In this document: piece by piece, positions 43,160 to 51,369 of the stretch
Position numbering within the stretch: the stretch's first letter is position 1
How the letters are laid out: each line of letters opens with the position of its first letter
Assembly: GCA_959603585.1 (NCBI GenBank)
Contig: CAUGYD010000001.1
Location: 310,001 to 374,000, forward strand
Source: Scatosoma sp900555925
GTDB lineage: Bacteria > Bacillota > Clostridia > Christensenellales > Borkfalkiaceae
DNA: 64,000 bases
Direction of reading: 5' to 3'
Made by a program: the position numbers and the translations under genes
Notes under the pieces: model-generated
What the model saw: only the letters and a program-made list of their open reading frames with translations
Database searches by the model: none
Told to the model about the DNA's origin: nothing

Positions 43160-43690
43160 ATGAAAACAATTCAAATAAAAACCTTAGAATTGTTGCTTAT
43201 CAAGGCTTTGAACAGCAAAAATTTTTCAAAAGACAAGATTTATTCCTCCTTCCGCTATATGTTAAATCATTTCTCAGATGATGACTATCTTTACGCCTTT
43301 AATCATCGCAGAATCATCTCCGTCATTTACCTCGAAAATTTCTACGCGCATAAAACGGTAAAGGCATTGACGCAATATTTACATATAGATAATAAAACTT
43401 TGCTTTCTTATAGAAAAGCTTATCTTAAACTTTTCGCAAAGCAGTATATGAATCTTGCTTCTTTCAAAAAACAGATTTTTTACTTCTATATTCTGTTCTT
43501 TCCGAAGATTTACAAGCCAATTCTTTGGTGTGCTGATTCGAATTTTTCCCAATCGACAGGCCCTGAGCCTCGAAAAGTTCAGAGTCTTTCTATCTATGCG
43601 CTTTTATTCGCCTATAACCCCTTTTTTCTCATTAAAGTGAGGGAGTTTAAGAATCGCCATAGAGGGTGTGAATACCGGCGAGGTGCTTAA
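43160..43690 (+). CDS. Hypothetical protein, possibly leaderless
   Basis: The 176-residue frame starts MKTIQIKTLELLLIKAL. The first about 110 residues have a plausible helical composition with basic patches; the last third is poor and runs into what looks like an insertion-sequence end. There is no ribosome binding site; a TACAAT ends nine bases before ATG, so a leaderless mRNA is possible. I recognise no family and consider the C-terminal part doubtful. Confidence 0.35.
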   Translation: MKTIQIKTLELLLIKALNSKNFSKDKIYSSFRYMLNHFSDDDYLYAFNHRRIISVIYLENFYAHKTVKALTQYLHIDNKTLLSYRKAYLKLFAKQYMNLASFKKQIFYFYILFFPKIYKPILWCADSNFSQSTGPEPRKVQSLSIYALLFAYNPFFLIKVREFKNRHRGCEYRRGA

Positions 43691-43695
43691 GCACC
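43682..43695. repeat. 14-bp palindrome, possible IS200-type right-end hairpin
   Basis: GGTGCTTAAGCACC is a perfect palindrome 35 bases beyond the transposase-fragment stop, where IS200/IS605 elements carry their subterminal hairpin. Confidence 0.4.
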
Positions 43696-43729
43696 GCTCA
43701 AGACTGCCTACCGCATTGCGGCAAGCCAA

Positions 43730-43897
43730 TTATTTCTTTTTCGGGATATTCCTCTTTTCTTTATTTGATTTCAGCCATTTCTCAAACAAATCGTAATATT
43801 CTACCATACTGATTTGGTCTGAAATCAAATGCTCTTTCTCCTGGTTTTGGATATACTTTTGTACGGCTTGCTTGTTATTCCCTATCGTATCCGACCA
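43730..43897 (-). pseudogene. C-terminal fragment of an IS200-type (Y1) transposase
   Basis: The minus strand encodes DTIGNNKQAVQKYIQNQEKE and then HLISDQIS, followed by a basic tail. This matches the end of IS200 TnpA, including the helix with the catalytic tyrosine (QKYIQNQ). About 55 codons remain; the N-terminal HUH part is absent. The fragment starts out of frame within the end of the truncated binding-protein gene. Confidence 0.65.
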
Positions 43898-44861
43898 CCG
43901 CGTACGCCGCATAGTCGATGAAGAAGCCGACAGTGCTCGTATCCCCCGCAGCAGCATCCAACCATTTTTGATTGGTCGTGAGCGACTCGTAATCCTTTTT
44001 GAGAAGCCCTTCCGAATACAGTTTCTGGAACCACACCAGGGCGTCTTTATACCGCTGGGTCTCCGGTCCGAATTCGAGCGATCCGTTCTTGGCGATCTGG
44101 AAAAAATTCTCCGCGTCGATTCCGAAGAAGGAAAAGAGGAAATTCAGCTCCGCATTGCCCGCGATGAGCATGGGCGTTTCATCTTTCAAACCGTTTTGAT
44201 TGGGGTCGTCGTCGCGAAACGCTTTGAGGACGTTGTAGAATTCCTCGGGCGTCTCGGGCATTTCCAGGCCTAGATTGTCCAACCACTGTTGGTTGATCCA
44301 GGGAAGTCCTACGAAATTGTAGGTATCCTTGTCCCCGATCGTGGGCAGGGAATAAATGTGTCCGTCGGGCGCGGTAATGAGCTGTGCGACCTTCGGATCG
44401 TTGTCCATGAGCTTTTTCAGATTGGGCATGTATTCGTCTATCAGATCTTCGAGCGGAATAATCAGTCCCTGGGAACCGTATTTCACGATTTCCGTCTTAT
44501 CGAACATGGCCTTCATGAAAAAGTCGGGCATCTGGCTGGTATTGCTCAAAGCCAACGGCTTTTTCGTGCCGTACATTTCATAATTGAATACCTGGAAATC
44601 AAAATCGACCCCCGTGAGTTCGTTCATACGGATAAAAAATTTATTGTTTTCCCAGTCGGGATCGACGGTATAATAGCTGGGGGCCATCATCGTCAGTTTG
44701 AACGTATCCTGATATTCTTCCTTGATGATGGGATAGAGCGAATCGTGATTCATGACGTCCTGGACGGGCTCCTCCTTTTTGCAGGAAGCAAACATACCTG
44801 TGACGGCGGTGATCGCCAAACCGATGCCGAGCGCTACGGCCAATTTTCTGAATTTTTTCAT
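43875..44861 (-). CDS. Truncated sugar-binding lipoprotein of an ABC transporter
   Basis: This 328-residue lipoprotein (lipobox FASC, Cys 27) is of the LplA-like oligosaccharide-binding family; family members have about 500-560 residues. It shows the N-domain and hinge (MPDFFMKAMFD, YSLPTIGDKDTYN, FRDDDPNQNGLKDETP) but stops in the second lobe at VGYDRE. The stop region is shared with an IS200-type transposase remnant, so the end was probably lost in an insertion-linked deletion. The protein is unlikely to bind substrate normally. Confidence 0.82.
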   Translation of the reverse strand: MKKFRKLAVALGIGLAITAVTGMFASCKKEEPVQDVMNHDSLYPIIKEEYQDTFKLTMMAPSYYTVDPDWENNKFFIRMNELTGVDFDFQVFNYEMYGTKKPLALSNTSQMPDFFMKAMFDKTEIVKYGSQGLIIPLEDLIDEYMPNLKKLMDNDPKVAQLITAPDGHIYSLPTIGDKDTYNFVGLPWINQQWLDNLGLEMPETPEEFYNVLKAFRDDDPNQNGLKDETPMLIAGNAELNFLFSFFGIDAENFFQIAKNGSLEFGPETQRYKDALVWFQKLYSEGLLKKDYESLTTNQKWLDAAAGDTSTVGFFIDYAAYAVVGYDRE

Positions 44862-44880
44862 TTTGAACTCCTTTTCTATA

Positions 44881-45819
44881 TTAACCTTTCAAAGATCCGA
44901 CCATGACGCCCTTGACGAAGTACTTCTGCACGAACGCATAGAGCACGATGATCGGTACAGCCGACAAAATGATGGTGGAAAAGCGCATGGCTTCCAGCGC
45001 AGTAATGCGATCTTCCGAGGCGATTCCTCCCCAATTATTGATGTCCGAACCGCCCTCGCTCGTCAAAAGCAATTCCCTCAGAATAAGCTGCAAGGGAAAT
45101 TTGGAGCGGGTACTGAGATAGACCATGGGATTGAAATAGGAATTCCACTGTCCGACGATCGTATACATGGATATGACGATGACGATCGGACCGGACAGAG
45201 GAAAGCCTATATGCAGGAGGAAGCGGAAATTGGAACAACCGTCGATGCTGGCCGCTTCAAACAGTTCCTTGCTGATTCGGGTCATAAAATACTGTCTGAC
45301 GACGATGATGTTCCATACTGACACTCCGGGCAGCACGAGCGCGAACGGAGAATCGTACAGGCCCAGCGACGTCATCAACAGGTACGTGGGCACCAAACCG
45401 CCGCTGAAAAACATGGTAATCGTATATACGATCATGATAAACTTTTTTCCGACGAAGTCCTCGCGGGAAAGCGGGTACGCTGCCATGACCGTGAAAGGTA
45501 TGGCGATGATGAGAGCCAGAATACAGTAAAAGATCGTATTCAGATAACTGCGCCAAAAACTGTCGTATTGAAACACCAACTTGTAACCTTCGATATTCAC
45601 CCCTTTCGGAATAAAGAGCATTTTTCCGGAAAAAATGGCTTCCGCCGAGGAAAAAGATGCGTTGACAATATACAGAAGGGGAAGGATGTAGATAATCGCA
45701 ACGAATGTCAGAATTACTCCCGTCACGATGTTGAATGGGATATCGGAATTGAAGAACTTTTTCTTTCCGCCCGTTTTCCCGTTTTTCGTTTCGAGTAAAT
45801 GATTCATAGGCATCACCAT
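44881..45819 (-). CDS. Sugar ABC transporter permease, LplC/YtcP type
   Basis: This 312-residue inner-membrane permease has six helices and the EAA loop (ELFEAASIDGCSNFRFLLHIGFP) that contacts the ATPase. It overlaps the other permease by seven bases. The ATPase is not encoded here; these systems usually share a common MsmK-like ATPase. Confidence 0.92.
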   Translation of the reverse strand: MVMPMNHLLETKNGKTGGKKKFFNSDIPFNIVTGVILTFVAIIYILPLLYIVNASFSSAEAIFSGKMLFIPKGVNIEGYKLVFQYDSFWRSYLNTIFYCILALIIAIPFTVMAAYPLSREDFVGKKFIMIVYTITMFFSGGLVPTYLLMTSLGLYDSPFALVLPGVSVWNIIVVRQYFMTRISKELFEAASIDGCSNFRFLLHIGFPLSGPIVIVISMYTIVGQWNSYFNPMVYLSTRSKFPLQLILRELLLTSEGGSDINNWGGIASEDRITALEAMRFSTIILSAVPIIVLYAFVQKYFVKGVMVGSLKG

Positions 45820-46793
45820 AAAGAATAGTCTGAGAATCGACGGACGATAAGGTTCGCCGTGACGAGAAGTGTAAAGCTAACGACGGAATTGAACAGGCCG
45901 ACCGCCGTTCCGAAACCATAATCCTGCGAAAGGACGCCCATTTTATAGACGTAGGTCGAAATTACTTCCGATTTGTCGAGATTGAGCGTATCTTGCAACA
46001 AATATATTTTTTCGAACCCTACGGACAAAAGTCCGCCCAGTGCAAGCACGAGGAGAGTGGTTATGGTAGGAATCAGCTCCGGGAATTCGATATGGCGAAG
46101 TACGTTGATTTTATTCGCGCCGTCAAGCTTCGCCGCGTCGTATAATTCCGCCGGCACCCCGCCGAGCACGGAGAGGTAAATGATACTGCTCCACCCCATG
46201 CCCTGCCAGAGGTCCGTCCACACGAAAAGACTGTAAAAGCCCTCGTTGCGGTTGATGAAATCGATGGATTTTATTCCGAACAGATTCAGGAAAGAGTTAA
46301 AAATTCCGTCGTAACCGTTAAAAAACGTCTCTATGATGGAAACCATGATGACGGTCGAGATAAAGTACGGAATAATCGAAAGAACTTTCATTGCTTTTCC
46401 AGCCAAGCTCTTCCCTAGCGTATTGACGATGAGCGCGAACACGATGGGCATTCCGAATCCCACGAACAGTGAATAGAGACTGATGAAAAACGTATTGAGA
46501 ATAACGTTTTTGCAATAATACGAACTGAAAAACAATTTAAAATTCGTAAAGCCAATCCACTCGCTCCCGAATAATCCATCCGCCAGAGAATACTCTTGAA
46601 ACGCCATCAGGATTCCCGCCATCGGGATGTAGCTGAACACTACAATCAAAATAAAGGCGGGCAGACTCATGACGTAAAGAGTAGGATTTTTCTTGATGTC
46701 CCTGAACAGGCGCCTGAAATAAAAATCCTTCTTTTTTCGTCTCTTTTCCGTCTTTTTCGTATTTCCCCCGACTTTCGTCACGCTCTTTTCCAT
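45813..46793 (-). CDS. Sugar ABC transporter permease, LplB type
   Basis: This 326-residue permease has a basic N-terminus, six helices (first YVMSLPAFILIVVFSYIP) and the EAA loop (ELYDAAKLDGANKINVLRHIEFP). With the next gene it forms the membrane channel of an oligosaccharide importer. It lies 14 bases after the surface-protein gene in the same operon. Confidence 0.92.
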   Translation of the reverse strand: MEKSVTKVGGNTKKTEKRRKKKDFYFRRLFRDIKKNPTLYVMSLPAFILIVVFSYIPMAGILMAFQEYSLADGLFGSEWIGFTNFKLFFSSYYCKNVILNTFFISLYSLFVGFGMPIVFALIVNTLGKSLAGKAMKVLSIIPYFISTVIMVSIIETFFNGYDGIFNSFLNLFGIKSIDFINRNEGFYSLFVWTDLWQGMGWSSIIYLSVLGGVPAELYDAAKLDGANKINVLRHIEFPELIPTITTLLVLALGGLLSVGFEKIYLLQDTLNLDKSEVISTYVYKMGVLSQDYGFGTAVGLFNSVVSFTLLVTANLIVRRFSDYSLW

Positions 46794-46807
46794 AATGTTC
46801 CCTTTCC

Positions 46808-48790
46808 TTATTTCTTTTTACGAGTTAAAACGAAGGTCGCCGCTCCAAGTGCGAAAACAGAAGCTGCGCCGATGCCCACGACCGAACCGCAACCGCCGTC
46901 CGCTCCGTCGTTTTCCGTTTTACCCGAATCGGAAGAGCTTCCGGAGGAGGAATCGGTCGGCGCGCCTTCATCCGTGACAGTGATTTCGACCGTTGCGCTC
47001 TTGGAGCCCTCCGCCGTGATATACAGCTTTGTGTTCCCCTTCTTGACGCCCGTTACCGTAATTGTCGAGCCGCTCAACGAAGCGGTCGCAATCGTATCGT
47101 CCTCGACAGCGACTTCAATATCCTCCACGGAAATTTTATCGCTGACGGTCACCGTGAGCGTTCCGCTCTCTCCTTTCTTGACGCTGAGCGATTCGGGGTC
47201 GACGGTGAATTCGTTCTGGAGCGCCGCGTTGATGGTCACTTCACAAGTCACCGCTTCATAAGCGCCAATTTTTGCGAAAATGATTGTTTGTCCTGCCGCA
47301 AGGCCCTTTACTTTTACGGTATTCCCGTCGGGAGTGAGTTCCACGATCCCCTCGTTGGCCGCCGTCCATTCGATTTCTTCGTCCGCAAGGTCGTAGTCGG
47401 GATTAATGGTGAGCGTAAGCGTCTCCTCCTCTTGCGCATCCATTTCGATGGAAGTTTTATCCAGCGTATAAGGCGCATCGACGTACGTGACGATGGGGTT
47501 CATATCCACTTTTAACGAACCGCCGCTTTGTGTCTTTTGAACAAAATAAATTTCCGTACCCGCCGTCACTTTTACGGCATTAGCAGAAAGCGTGAGCCCA
47601 GTTCTATAAATGGTATCACCCGCGGCAGTGCAAGAATCGAGCACTTCTCCGTTATAAACGATTTCAAAGTCGCCTGCGGCCCAGTTTCCCACGAGATTGA
47701 GGTCGATGTTCACATATCCGTTATGAGGAACTTTGAACGCATAAGCAATATCCCCCTTTCCCGCATTTTCACCTTCCGACGCGGAATTTCCCGAAGCGTG
47801 CATAAACAACCCTCCGAACGCACCCATAAAATCGTAATCATTGTTCCAATACAAAGACGACTTCATTTCCACACCGCCGCGCTGTACGATATCCCACTCA
47901 TTCTTTTTCGTTTCCAAATTCGGAAACCGAAGCCAGGAATCGGTCGGATTGTGGCGGTAGACAGGTTCAAAGTAATTCGCGTCGTTGATTTGTTGGAACT
48001 TCCAAAAATTTTTCAGTTCATAAACTTCTTCAAATTCCTCCCAGCTGACGACGGGGGAGGAAAAAATCGTGGAGTCTGCCTTGTCGCTGCGGAAAATCAG
48101 TTTGTCCCCTTCCTTCACTTCCACGGAGGAATTGACCCAGGCGGAAGTCGTGGGCGCGGCGTTGTCCGCCAGCAATTCGTGCGCGCCTTCGGCAGGATAC
48201 ACCTGCGTCACGCTGCCCGCGCTTTCCAAAAGGATACGGTATTCTCCGTATACGCCCTTTTTGTCCCTGTCGTCGAAATGCAGAGGGGCGACCTGCGCGA
48301 GGTCCTGGAAATACAAAGTTCCTGTTTTATCCGCCGTATAGATAAGCGCCATGTTTTTCTCCGCGTCGTTTTTCAGCACAAAGCCGTACTTTTCGGCGTC
48401 GAGGAGCTCTTCGGGTACACCCGTCAAATCGTCCGGCTCAGTGGGAACAGTATATTCCATTTCATCAGGGACATACGCAAAAGCGTTATCGTTTGCCGCA
48501 TACTTATAACCATCCCAAACCTGCGTCGTATAATACGTATAGGCCGACATCTCGCCCTCGGAAACGGACGCGAGGGTATCTCCCGTAAATACGCCGACCG
48601 ACCAGCCATTCTTTTCTCCCGATTCCCGCAAAGCCTCCACCGCTTCAAAACGCTCGGGAGCAACGGGTTCTTTCGAGGGTTCTCCTTCGGCCAACGCGGA
48701 AAAATTTCCGATCCCCGCCGAAGTCATTACGGCTGCGGCGAGAAGAGCCGTTGCGGCCAAGCCACAGAATTTCGATTTACCTTTGTTCAT
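46808..48790 (-). CDS. Secreted Ig-like-domain protein with a Cys-containing C-terminal anchor
   Basis: This 660-residue protein has a signal peptide (to about residue 35), a carbohydrate-binding or adhesin-like middle with beta strands (NGYVNIDLNLVGNWAAGDFEI), and two Big-type Ig-like repeats (about 445-610, ending VTVTDEG). The end has a Ser/Gly linker, GGCGSVVG, a hydrophobic helix and RKKK. This tail resembles Cys-containing sorting signals rather than LPXTG. It heads an operon with two permeases and a binding protein, so it may capture glycans for the transporter. Confidence 0.8.
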   Translation of the reverse strand: MNKGKSKFCGLAATALLAAAVMTSAGIGNFSALAEGEPSKEPVAPERFEAVEALRESGEKNGWSVGVFTGDTLASVSEGEMSAYTYYTTQVWDGYKYAANDNAFAYVPDEMEYTVPTEPDDLTGVPEELLDAEKYGFVLKNDAEKNMALIYTADKTGTLYFQDLAQVAPLHFDDRDKKGVYGEYRILLESAGSVTQVYPAEGAHELLADNAAPTTSAWVNSSVEVKEGDKLIFRSDKADSTIFSSPVVSWEEFEEVYELKNFWKFQQINDANYFEPVYRHNPTDSWLRFPNLETKKNEWDIVQRGGVEMKSSLYWNNDYDFMGAFGGLFMHASGNSASEGENAGKGDIAYAFKVPHNGYVNIDLNLVGNWAAGDFEIVYNGEVLDSCTAAGDTIYRTGLTLSANAVKVTAGTEIYFVQKTQSGGSLKVDMNPIVTYVDAPYTLDKTSIEMDAQEEETLTLTINPDYDLADEEIEWTAANEGIVELTPDGNTVKVKGLAAGQTIIFAKIGAYEAVTCEVTINAALQNEFTVDPESLSVKKGESGTLTVTVSDKISVEDIEVAVEDDTIATASLSGSTITVTGVKKGNTKLYITAEGSKSATVEITVTDEGAPTDSSSGSSSDSGKTENDGADGGCGSVVGIGAASVFALGAATFVLTRKKK

Positions 48791-48826
48791 ACATTTCCAC
48801 CTCTCTAAGGTTTTTTAGTATTTTTA

Positions 48827-48869
48827 TTATACTATATAAAAATTTGCATTTCCATTGCATTCATTTGCA
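48827..48869 (-). promoter_or_regulatory. Activator-dependent promoter with three phased TTGCA repeats
   Basis: TATAAT (48827-48832 on the minus strand) has no -35. At that place three TTGCA copies (plus-strand 48844, 48855, 48865) are spaced 11 and 10 bases, one helical turn, as expected for an AraC-type activator. The AraC gene lies directly upstream. Confidence 0.65.
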
Positions 48870-48899
48870 AATAATTTTAAAAAGCAAAAATCTTTAGAT

Positions 48900-49820
48900 T
48901 CATTTTCTGAATCTATCGATTTTTGCTTCCACTTCGTCCAAAGTTTTTAGATGTAAACTTTCTATTGTATTATTTTTTAATTTATCTTTATATTCATTCG
49001 GAGAAATTCCCACAAGAGTCTTAAAAGTCCTAAAAAAAGTAGAATATTCGTTAAAGCCCACTTCTTCCGCAATTTTTTCAAAACTTTCATGTCCGGCAAG
49101 TTTCATCCGCTGCATGGATTCTATAATACGTAAATAATAAATATATTTCATCGGGGATAACCCTAAAAATTCCTGAAATAGCCTATATATATAAGTTTTT
49201 TCATATCCTACGAGTTGAGCAATTTTATCTGCTCCGATTTCTGTTTTATATTTTTCATCGAGCATCTTTACGATTTTTCGAAAATTTTGTTCCTTAATGT
49301 TAAAATCACGAATACTCCTGTCTATTCCATAATTTTCGAGAAGATACGCAACAAACCGATACAATCCCGACAAAACCAAGAGATATGCAACATCTCCCTT
49401 CCGACTGCTAGCTGCTATATTTTTATATAAACTAAGTAATAATTTTTCATTTTTGACATCCTGTATTCCCGTCTTCAAAAGAGTACTGCACTGCAAAATA
49501 CTTTTTGCAGAAATGCCGCTGAACCCTATCCAAATATATTCCCATGGATCAATTTCATCGGCTTCATAGTAAATTTTATCATACGGAGAAACAAAAAATA
49601 CCTGTCCGCCTCGAACGATGCGTTCCTCGCCATCATTAATTTTCAAAATACCCTTTCCTTTCAAAATATAATGAAAAAGATAAAATTTTTTTACGCCGCC
49701 CCAATAATGGGACGGAGAACATTTTTCATAACCACATTCGTTCAAACTTAACTCGTATCCCTTATCATCGTTAATATAACAATCGTAGGTTTCATTATTC
49801 TCATAATTAAGAAGTTTCAT
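48900..49820 (-). CDS. AraC-family transcriptional activator
   Basis: This protein is about 306 residues. The N-terminal cupin (AraC-binding) domain includes FLFHYILKGKGIL and VFFVSPYDKIYYEAD; the C-terminal double helix-turn-helix has IAQLVGYEKTYIYRLFQEF and IAEEVGFNEYSTFFRTFKTLVG. The sensing domain should bind a sugar and switch on the downstream surface-protein and transporter operon. The start at 49820 has GGAGGG upstream; the frame extends 18 codons further without a site. Confidence 0.92.
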   Translation of the reverse strand: MKLLNYENNETYDCYINDDKGYELSLNECGYEKCSPSHYWGGVKKFYLFHYILKGKGILKINDGEERIVRGGQVFFVSPYDKIYYEADEIDPWEYIWIGFSGISAKSILQCSTLLKTGIQDVKNEKLLLSLYKNIAASSRKGDVAYLLVLSGLYRFVAYLLENYGIDRSIRDFNIKEQNFRKIVKMLDEKYKTEIGADKIAQLVGYEKTYIYRLFQEFLGLSPMKYIYYLRIIESMQRMKLAGHESFEKIAEEVGFNEYSTFFRTFKTLVGISPNEYKDKLKNNTIESLHLKTLDEVEAKIDRFRK

Positions 49821-49859
49821 CTCGCAATCCCTCCATTTTCGTAAAAATATTCTGGTTTC

Positions 49860-49888
49860 ATTATATCTCATCAATTATTGTATGTCAA
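49860..49888 (-). promoter_or_regulatory. Consensus promoter of the AraC gene
   Basis: TTGACA (49883-49888), 17 bases, TATAAT (49860-49865) on the minus strand. Confidence 0.9.
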
Positions 49889-50130
49889 TCATTATAAATT
49901 TTTTTATATTTGAGAGTAAAATTTATCGCTATTCTACAAAAATTTAAAATTACGGCACACAAAAAGTTCTTCCAACTTTTTCCGATTTTCTAAAATAGTT
50001 TTACTAATCACGGCTCGATTCTTTTTAGAGATTGAATTACATCTCGATTTTGAATTTTTCTGTTGTGTAGTCCGATATAAAAATAAAAAAGGCGGCTTCT
50101 GAAAGTCGCATAAATAAAGGCAAAAATGAA

Positions 50131-50181
50131 AAAACACCATTGTCATTCGAACTTAGAGGGTTCGGATTTCAATGGTGTTTT
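50131..50181. terminator. Long hairpin next to the tRNA fragment
   Basis: AAAACACCATTG (50131-50142) pairs with CAATGGTGTTTT (50170-50181), with an inner CGAAC/GTTCG stem. It lies just 3' of the tRNA remnant and was probably the tRNA terminator. The 49,900-50,130 stretch shows no supported gene. Confidence 0.6.
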
Positions 50182-50187
50182 CACATA

Positions 50188-50232
50188 TGGTGTGTCCGCC
50201 GGGGCTCGAACCCGGACCGAAGGCGTCGGAGG
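50188..50232 (-). other. 3' half of a tRNA-Arg (CCG-like): attachment-site remnant
   Basis: The minus strand shows CTCCGAC (anticodon loop, CCG), the 3' anticodon strand, a perfect T-arm CCGGG-TTCGAGC-CCCGG, acceptor CGGACAC, A and CCA. The 5' half is absent: no GTGTCCG occurs at the expected place. Such fragments mark one end of an element integrated at a tRNA anticodon loop. Confidence 0.78.
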
Positions 50233-50319
50233 CGCATAACCGCATGAAATATATAAACTTTTTGAATATTTTATCTGATTTTATAGATAATTTCTTCTAA
50301 AATGAATATTTTATGTATA

Positions 50320-50398
50320 TTTTACACTCAAAATAGACAAACTTTTCAAACTAAAAATCATCAAGAGTGTAAATCGAGTGTAAATTTTACACTCTTGA
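50320..50398. repeat. Four GAGTGTAAA repeats: probable recombinase arm sites
   Basis: GAGTGTAAA occurs direct at 50365 and 50376 (11-base period) and inverted at 50321 and 50386. The outer pair TCAAGAGTGTAAA / TTTACACTCTTGA (50361-50373 and 50386-50398) is a perfect 13-bp inverted repeat. The position just inside the element end fits integrase or excisionase arm sites. Nothing else is seen in 50233-50483. Confidence 0.6.
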
Positions 50399-50483
50399 TT
50401 TCTATTCGTTTTTCTTTTCCACATAAATTTTCGCTATGTATTTTTATAAAATTTCTAAGTTCTGACCTATTAAAAATTATCTT

Positions 50484-51359
50484 TTACTTTTTTGTTTCAA
50501 CCTCTACATTTGTTCCCGCAATCGTCAGATACCAAATTTTTTCATTTCCTGTGCTATCTACGTTTCGCAAAAGAAAGTGGACTTCATACAGCTCACCTGC
50601 TCGATGCAGTTCCGTTTCTATGATGCCAGTATATGGCGAGGCGTACACATTCTTTTTGTAAGGGTACACCTGCTCTTCCTGCTCCAAAATCTTTCCGTTA
50701 CTTATTACTAACGTTGTATTCTCTTCAAAATATATTTCATTATCCATATCCAAATAAATACACTTCTTTTCCTCTCGTATCGCCAAAATTATCCGATTCC
50801 AATAACAAAAATTCGACCATGTTTTCAATGTTTCCCGAACTTCTTTCGTTTGCTTTAACGCTACTTTAAATTGACTTCTCACCTCACGACTTTTTTGTTG
50901 ACAGTAGCGGCAGACCTTATCCCGTACCGTCGGCGTTACGTATCCCAAACAAAAAACACGCAAGTCTGAAATTTCGTTTAATATCTCTTGCGGCAATTCT
51001 TCGGCAATCGTCATTCTCTTATTATATTCCGTTTCAAACCGTTTCTTCGCGAACTCTTTATCAAACTTTATCGGGCGTTTACGTGAAAACAGACGCCTGT
51101 TCTTTTTTTGAAAAATAGTTTTTTCCGCGTCGGATAAGGCAGCATATCGTACTAACCGTTTTTCGAAATCCGCCAACCCATCACAACCGCCTCCGATGAA
51201 ATAGCGAAGTTCTCTGTCCACAAATTGCTTTTGTTTTTTATCGTATAACCGTTTAAATTCCTGTTCGTCCACGATCTCCGCACTTTTATGAACACGCATC
51301 TCAATTTCTATCATAGCGTGTTCGTGGTTAATCCGCCATTCTTTTGTCAAGTATATCAT
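50484..51359 (-). CDS. DUF4085-like protein (second copy)
   Basis: This 291-residue cytosolic protein starts MIYLTKEWRINHEHAMI. With its upstream neighbour it shares the order YLTKEW, an R/K-rich helix, the segment ILNEISDLRVFCLGYVT and a beta-rich C-terminal half (VHFLLRN, IWYLTIAGTNVE). The opening TKEW and helix pattern recall DUF4085, a Firmicute family without known function. The start at 51359 follows a GAGAGGG site; an in-frame ATG 11 codons upstream falls in the preceding gene. It is the last gene of the sigma-factor operon. Confidence 0.65.
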   Translation of the reverse strand: MIYLTKEWRINHEHAMIEIEMRVHKSAEIVDEQEFKRLYDKKQKQFVDRELRYFIGGGCDGLADFEKRLVRYAALSDAEKTIFQKKNRRLFSRKRPIKFDKEFAKKRFETEYNKRMTIAEELPQEILNEISDLRVFCLGYVTPTVRDKVCRYCQQKSREVRSQFKVALKQTKEVRETLKTWSNFCYWNRIILAIREEKKCIYLDMDNEIYFEENTTLVISNGKILEQEEQVYPYKKNVYASPYTGIIETELHRAGELYEVHFLLRNVDSTGNEKIWYLTIAGTNVEVETKK

Positions 51360-51369
51360 AATGTCCCTC

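Noticed and set aside
49934..50146. A 70-codon minus-strand frame next to the tRNA remnant
   Set aside because: It has no ribosome binding site, it covers one arm of the long hairpin, and no recognisable motif is present.
50188..50264. A complete tRNA-Arg
   Set aside because: The bases that should form the 5' acceptor, D-arm and 5' anticodon strand do not pair with the preserved 3' half; only the 3' half is tRNA-like.
50302..50661. A 119-codon plus-strand frame at the element end
   Set aside because: It runs through the GAGTGTAAA repeats and is antisense to the DUF4085-like gene; no start signal is seen.
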